NCBI RefSeq assembly: GCF_002086115.1
Contig: NZ_MVHJ01000028.1
Location: 1 to 64,000 of the forward strand
DNA length: 64,000 nucleotides
Direction: 5' to 3'
From: Mycolicibacterium bacteremicum
Lineage (GTDB): Bacteria; Actinomycetota; Actinomycetes; Mycobacteriales; Mycobacteriaceae
Shown in pieces: positions 59,776 to 64,000 of this stretch. The translations under genes were made by a program, and so were the position numbers. The notes beneath the pieces are model-generated. The model made no database searches. It was given only the letters and a program-made list of their open reading frames with translations, and was not told the DNA's origin. Within the stretch, counting starts at the first letter, position 1, and the number at the start of each line of letters is the position of its first letter.

Positions 59776-60672
59776 ATGGGCATCTATCACGCGGGCGAGC
59801 TCGCGGTACAGCAACGGCTCGGCCAGCGCGATATCGCCGACCGCGTCGGCCGGATGGTGCGCGACGAGATCCCGGACGCGGCCGCGGTTTTCCTGAGCGA
59901 GCAGCCGATGATCGTTATCGCCGCGGCCGACGATGCCGGCCGCATCTGGGCCGGCCTGCTCACCGGCGCACCTGGATTCGTGCACGTCGAAGACGACACC
60001 ATCGGTATCGATGCGCTGCCCGTCGAGGAGGACCCGCTGCACGCGGTGCTGACCGGGACGCCACGGCGGATCGGGATGATCGCCGTACAGCCGCAGACCC
60101 GGCGCCGGATGCGCGTCAACGGCATCGCCGCGCTCACCCCTTCGGGGCTGGTGCTTCATCCCGATCAGGTGTATTCGAACTGCCCGAAGTACATCTCGCG
60201 CCGGAACATCGAGTCCGTCACGCCTGCGCCGGCCGCCCGCGTGGTACGGCGCACCGATGCGCTCGATGACCGCGCCCGTCAGATGATCGCCGATGCCGAC
60301 ACCTTCTTCATCGGCTCGGCCGATGCCGAAGGCAACGCCGACGCCTCACACCGCGGCGGTAATCCCGGCTTCCTGCAGGTGCTCTCGCCGACCCGGGTGC
60401 GCTGGCCCGACTACCGCGGCAACTCGATGTTCATGACGCTGGGCAACATCAGCGCCAACCCGCATGCCGGGCTGCTGATCCCGGATTGGGATACCGGCAC
60501 GACGCTGCAGCTCACCGGGACCGCCGAGATCATCTATGAAACCGGTCCCGGCGCACAGTGTTTCGTCGAATTCGACATCGAGCAGGTGGTCGAACTCACC
60601 GGCGTCAGCCCGCTGCACTGGGGTAGCGCCGAACTCTCGCCGGCCAACCCGGCCTCAATCACTGGTCGCTGA
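59776..60672 (+). CDS. Pyridoxamine 5'-phosphate oxidase-fold flavoprotein
   Basis: 298 aa with a split-barrel FMN-binding domain in the second half: ADTFFIGSADAEGNADASHR, GFLQVLSPTRVRWPDYRGNS, MFMTLGNISANPHAGLLIPD. The first half (LAVQQRLGQRDIADRVGRMV; QTRRRMRVNGIAAL) is a second, degenerate barrel, as in larger PNPOx-like proteins fused in tandem. It probably acts as a flavin- or F420-dependent reductase rather than in vitamin B6 synthesis. Operon with the VOC gene; it converges on recN with a 3-bp gap. Confidence 0.82.
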   Translation: MGIYHAGELAVQQRLGQRDIADRVGRMVRDEIPDAAAVFLSEQPMIVIAAADDAGRIWAGLLTGAPGFVHVEDDTIGIDALPVEEDPLHAVLTGTPRRIGMIAVQPQTRRRMRVNGIAALTPSGLVLHPDQVYSNCPKYISRRNIESVTPAPAARVVRRTDALDDRARQMIADADTFFIGSADAEGNADASHRGGNPGFLQVLSPTRVRWPDYRGNSMFMTLGNISANPHAGLLIPDWDTGTTLQLTGTAEIIYETGPGAQCFVEFDIEQVVELTGVSPLHWGSAELSPANPASITGR

Positions 60673-60675
60673 GAT

Positions 60676-62442
60676 CTATTCAGCGCGGTCGCGCTGGGCG
60701 GACTCCCACAGTTCCCGGGCGTGCGCCCGCCCGCTGTCGGTGTCCCCCAGCCCGGCCAGCATGCGCGCCAGTTCGGCGACCCGGTCGTCGTCCTGTAGGC
60801 GCACCACCCGGCTCGACTTGGGTCCGCTCTCGACGACCAGGTGGGTGTCGGCGTAGGCCGCCACCTGCGGTAGGTGGGTGACGACGATGACCTGGTGGGT
60901 GCGCGCCAACCGGGCGAGCCTCCGGCCGATCTGCACCGCGGCCCGGCCGCCCACGCCGGCATCGACCTCGTCGAACACCATGGTGGTGCCCTCATCCGAG
61001 GCGGACAGCACCACCTCCAGGGCCAGCATCACCCGGGACAATTCGCCACCGGAGGCGCTCTTGGCCAGCGGCAGCAGGTCGGTGCCCTTGTGCGCGGCGA
61101 AGCCGAACTCGACCGCGTCGACACCGTCGCCACCGGCGTGCGCACGGGTGCCGTCGGCCAATGTCACCGGCGCCGAGTCATCGGCGCGGGCGGCGATCGG
61201 CGTCACCGAGATCCCGAAGTCCGCACCCGTCATGGCCAGACCGGACAGCTCGGCCGAGACCGCCTTGGCCAGCCCCTTGGCGGCCTTGACGCGTGCCTTG
61301 GTCAGATCGGCGGCCGCGGCCACCACCGTGGCGTGCAACTCGTCGACGCGGGCCTGCAGCCCGGCCAACGCCTCCTCGGAGACGTCGAGCTGGGCCAGCC
61401 GGGTGCGCGACTCAGCCGCCCAGGCCAGCACCCCGTCGATATCCGGTGCGTATTTGCGGGTCAGACCGCGCAATTCGGCCTGGCGCGCCAGCTTGGACTC
61501 CAGGGTGCTTGCATCACTGGGCAATTCGGCCAGGAAGTCGCCCAGCTCGGTGGACACGTCGCCGATCACCGCCAGTGCCTCGACCAGTCGCTCCCCCAAC
61601 GCCTGCAACGCCGAGTCGTCGGTGGCACCCAGCGTCGATCGGGCCTGGGCCACGCCGCTGGCCGCCGAGGCCGATTCGGAGCCGTCGTCGTCGAGCGGGC
61701 CGGCCAGCCAGCCGCGCGCCAACGCCGCCGCCTCGCGCAGTGCGTCGAGTTCGGAGAGCCGGCGGATGTCGGCCACCAGCGCCTCATCCTCACCGGGCGC
61801 CGGGTCGACGGTGTCGATCTCGTTGAGCCCGAACGTGAGCCGGTCCGACTCCAACGCCAGCTCGCGGGCCCGCTCGGTGCGGTCGGTCAGGTCCCGGCGG
61901 GCGGTCAACCAGTCCTCGCGGGCCGCCCGGTACCTGCGCAACGGAGCGGCGACATCGGCGTAGCGGTCCAGCGCCGCGCGCTGCTCGTCGGGCCGCATCA
62001 GGCGCAGCTGATCGTTCTGGCCGTGCAGTGCCAGAAGTTCGTTGGTGAATGTGCTCAGCGATTTGGCCGGCACGCTGCGACCACCCAGATACGCCCGCGA
62101 CGGGCCGTCCCGGTTGACCGAGCGCGCCGCGATCACGGTGTCGTCGTCATCCCGGTCGGCGCCCGAGGATTCCAGGATCTCATCGATTCGCCCGGCCACG
62201 TCGGCACCGAGTTCGGTTGTGCTGAACCGGCCTTCCACCACCGCACGGTCGGAGCCGGTGCGCACCCGGTTGGCGTCGGCGCGGGCACCCCCGAGCAGAT
62301 GCAGACCGGTCACCACCATCGTCTTGCCCGCACCGGTCTCCCCGGTGAGCACCGTGAGGCCACGGTCGAATTCTGCGGTCGCCGAGCTGATCGCTCCCAG
62401 CGACTCGATACGGATCTCGGAGAGCACTATTGGCCGCGCCAT
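60676..62442 (-). CDS. recN: DNA repair protein RecN
   Basis: 588-aa SMC-like ATPase for double-strand break repair. Walker A GETGAGKT (34-41), LHGQNDQLRLM, long coiled-coil arms (about 155-380), signature SASGGELSRVMLALE and Walker B TMVFDEVDAGVGG. Starts at ATG 62442, overlapping the nadK end by 16 bp, with AAGG just upstream inside nadK. Confidence 0.96.
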   Translation of the reverse strand: MARPIVLSEIRIESLGAISSATAEFDRGLTVLTGETGAGKTMVVTGLHLLGGARADANRVRTGSDRAVVEGRFSTTELGADVAGRIDEILESSGADRDDDDTVIAARSVNRDGPSRAYLGGRSVPAKSLSTFTNELLALHGQNDQLRLMRPDEQRAALDRYADVAAPLRRYRAAREDWLTARRDLTDRTERARELALESDRLTFGLNEIDTVDPAPGEDEALVADIRRLSELDALREAAALARGWLAGPLDDDGSESASAASGVAQARSTLGATDDSALQALGERLVEALAVIGDVSTELGDFLAELPSDASTLESKLARQAELRGLTRKYAPDIDGVLAWAAESRTRLAQLDVSEEALAGLQARVDELHATVVAAAADLTKARVKAAKGLAKAVSAELSGLAMTGADFGISVTPIAARADDSAPVTLADGTRAHAGGDGVDAVEFGFAAHKGTDLLPLAKSASGGELSRVMLALEVVLSASDEGTTMVFDEVDAGVGGRAAVQIGRRLARLARTHQVIVVTHLPQVAAYADTHLVVESGPKSSRVVRLQDDDRVAELARMLAGLGDTDSGRAHARELWESAQRDRAE

Positions 62443-63401
62443 CCCTTGACCGGCAACCGGAACTTGCGCACCAACCGGTCGGTGAAGGGCGCACTGTCCA
62501 GCCGGACCCATTTCAGCGGGGTGCCGCACCGGGTCACCTCCAGGCGGGCGCCGGCCGGCACCGCCATCTTGCGGCGCCCGTCGCAGAAGGCGACCGCGTC
62601 ATGACCGCCGGCCTCCACCTCGATGGCGATGGACGCGTCCGGGCTGGTGACCATCGGCCGCGCGAACAGCGCGTGTGCATTGTTGGGCACCACCAGGATC
62701 GACTCCAGGTCGGGCCACAGGATCGGCCCGCCCGCCGAGAACGCGTACGCGGTGGAGCCCGTCGGCGTGGACACCAGTACCCCGTCGCAGCCGAACTGCG
62801 AGACCGGTCGGCCGTCGACCTCCAGCACCACCCCGAGCACGCCGAGGCGCGGGCCCTTCTCCAGACTGGCCTCGTTGAGCGCCCACCCGCGGTCGCGCAC
62901 CACCCCGCCCTCGCGGACGGCGACGTCCAGGGTCATCCGCTCCTCGACGCGGTAGTCCTTGGCGATGACGTGGTCGAGCACCGTGTCGATGGCATCCGCC
63001 TCGGCCTCGGCGAGGAACCCGATCCGGCCCAGATTGATGCCGAGCACCGGGATCTCGACGTTGCGTGCCAGCTCGGCGGCCCGCAGGAAGGTCCCGTCAC
63101 CGCCGAGGGCGAGGACCAGTTCACACCCCTCGGCGGCCTGCTCGTCAGCGTCGACCACCTCGATGTCGACACCGAGTGCGCGCATCTCCTCGGGCGCCAG
63201 GTGCAGCGACCCGCGGTCGACGGCCTCGGCCGTCAGCACGCGCAACCCGATACCGTGCTCCCCCAGCACCTTTTCCACCCGCCGTGCGGTTTCGGTGGCC
63301 TCTTCGCGCCCGGTGTGCACGACCAGCAGGACGTTGCGGCCCGGGTTCGATTCGTCAGAGGTCGTCAATTCCTGAGAGGTCGTCGATTCCTGAGAGGTCA
63401 T
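62427..63401 (-). CDS. nadK: NAD kinase
   Basis: 324 aa; phosphorylates NAD to NADP. The GGDGT motif is at 100-104, with GINLGRIGFLAE and FGCDGVLVSTPTGSTAYAFS downstream. The N-terminus carries a short Ser/Thr/Gln/Glu repeat (TSQES, TTSQEL, TTSDES) from an 18-bp tandem duplication at 63358-63393, before the conserved NVLLVVHTGREEATETARRV. Starts at ATG overlapping the tlyA stop (ATGA). Confidence 0.96.
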   Translation of the reverse strand: MTSQESTTSQELTTSDESNPGRNVLLVVHTGREEATETARRVEKVLGEHGIGLRVLTAEAVDRGSLHLAPEEMRALGVDIEVVDADEQAAEGCELVLALGGDGTFLRAAELARNVEIPVLGINLGRIGFLAEAEADAIDTVLDHVIAKDYRVEERMTLDVAVREGGVVRDRGWALNEASLEKGPRLGVLGVVLEVDGRPVSQFGCDGVLVSTPTGSTAYAFSAGGPILWPDLESILVVPNNAHALFARPMVTSPDASIAIEVEAGGHDAVAFCDGRRKMAVPAGARLEVTRCGTPLKWVRLDSAPFTDRLVRKFRLPVKGWRGQ

Positions 63402-64000
63402 TGCGGCCCTTCGTCGATCGCTTGCTGGATGGCTCGTTCGAGATCCCCGCCCGCCAGCGCGGCGTCGGTCTCGGCGCGGAAGCGCAGGAAGAATTCGACA
63501 TTGCCCGACGGACCCGGGAGCGGACTCGCGGTGACAGCGACTGTGTGCCAGTGCAATTCGGCCGCGCGACGCGCCACCGTCAGCACCGCGTCGGCGCGCA
63601 GCGCCGGATCCGACACCACGCCCCCGGCGCCGACCCGGTCCTTACCGACCTCGAATTGTGGTTTCACCATCGGCACGATATCGGCGGTGGGTGACGCGCA
63701 GGCGGTGAGCGCCGGCAGCACGGTGGCCAACGAGATGAACGACAGGTCGGCGACCACCAGGTCGACGGGGCCGCCGATCGCCTCCGGCGTCAACGCCCGG
63801 ACGTTCGTGCGCTCCAGGACGTGCACCCGGTCATCGGAACGCAGCGACCACGCCAGCTGCCCGTAGCCGACGTCGGCCGCCACCACCTCGGCGGCGCCCC
63901 GGTCGAGCAGCACCTCGGTGAAGCCACCGGTGGACGCACCGGCGTCGAGGCATCGCCGCCCGGTGACCGGAACGCCGAACGCGTCCAGGGCACCGATGAG
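63398..64000 (-). CDS. tlyA: TlyA rRNA 2'-O-methyltransferase, 5' end beyond the window
   Basis: The visible C-terminal 200 residues hold the FtsJ-like methyltransferase domain: RRCLDAGASTGGFTEVLLDR (SAM-binding), VVAADVGYGQLAW, LVVADLSFISLATVLPAL and MVKPQFEVGK. The N-terminal S4 domain lies past the right edge. TlyA methylates 16S and 23S rRNA, which makes mycobacterial ribosomes sensitive to capreomycin. It leads the tlyA-nadK-recN operon. Confidence 0.95.
   Translation of the reverse strand, partial: LIGALDAFGVPVTGRRCLDAGASTGGFTEVLLDRGAAEVVAADVGYGQLAWSLRSDDRVHVLERTNVRALTPEAIGGPVDLVVADLSFISLATVLPALTACASPTADIVPMVKPQFEVGKDRVGAGGVVSDPALRADAVLTVARRAAELHWHTVAVTASPLPGPSGNVEFFLRFRAETDAALAGGDLERAIQQAIDEGPQ

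Overview
The window looks like the chromosome of a rapidly growing mycobacterium (Mycobacterium/Mycolicibacterium). GC is very high, GTG and TTG starts are common, and genes often join through 4-bp GTGA or ATGA overlaps. Typical mycobacterial families are present: a glycine-rich PGRS-type protein, an orphan MceA-like protein, a PknH-type sensor lipoprotein and a long-form isocitrate lyase. The right end carries the conserved order tlyA-nadK-recN / steA-mctB / pyrG-nudix-xerD-parA-scpA-scpB-rluB-cmk-der. No phage, IS element, CRISPR array or rRNA was seen. One tRNA (Pro, GGG) is present.

Left part (1-6300). A partial mycobacterial membrane protein is followed by a sulfide/persulfide detoxification locus. 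It holds a sulfide:quinone oxidoreductase and a persulfide-dioxygenase/rhodanese fusion on the minus strand. On the plus strand are a rhodanese-membrane protein, a TauE/SafE exporter and a CstR-like persulfide sensor. Four 16-bp ATACCC-type palindromes lie in the divergent promoter and a fifth precedes the regulator gene, so the locus reads as one self-regulated unit. Two DUF202 membrane proteins follow.

Middle part (6300-29600). This holds a TetR/acyl-CoA dehydrogenase pair with a shared palindrome, an orphan MCE protein, Tex, a multi-pass acyltransferase, a sensor lipoprotein, an MFS carrier and long isocitrate lyase. A perfect 22-bp hairpin separates isocitrate lyase from a convergent phytase/esterase-like lipoprotein. 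A group of exported proteins follows: PGRS-like, LAS-fold-like, alkaline-phosphatase-like and a lytic transglycosylase lipoprotein. An alcohol-dehydrogenase-like gene then stands divergent to an RclA-like flavin disulfide reductase.

Accessory part (29600-47600). The standout is a thiocyanate hydrolase locus (31142-33067). Its beta and alpha subunits are fused into one protein, followed by the cobalt gamma subunit with its Cys-x-x-Cys-Ser-Cys claw and a small maturation factor. It lies 1.5 kb downstream of the RclA-like gene, whose family reduces hypothiocyanous acid to thiocyanate. Together with the sulfide locus this suggests (inference) a HOSCN to SCN- to COS/H2S to persulfide route. Next come a BioYMN biotin transporter, TerC, an MFS carrier, an arsC remnant, an aldo/keto reductase, a PadR/nitronate monooxygenase operon with a perfect palindrome, a MOSC-flavoreductase-ferredoxin fusion, tRNA-Pro, an iron-sulfur (6-4)-type photolyase and two TSUP exporters. 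A 37-codon leader ending in a Cys-Cys pair lies between the two exporters.

Right part (47600-64000). This is the core DNA segregation, translation and nucleotide block, transcribed leftward with heavily overlapping genes. A three-gene CGNR regulator/VOC/split-barrel flavoprotein module sits between recN and steA, with an inverted repeat between the divergent genes.
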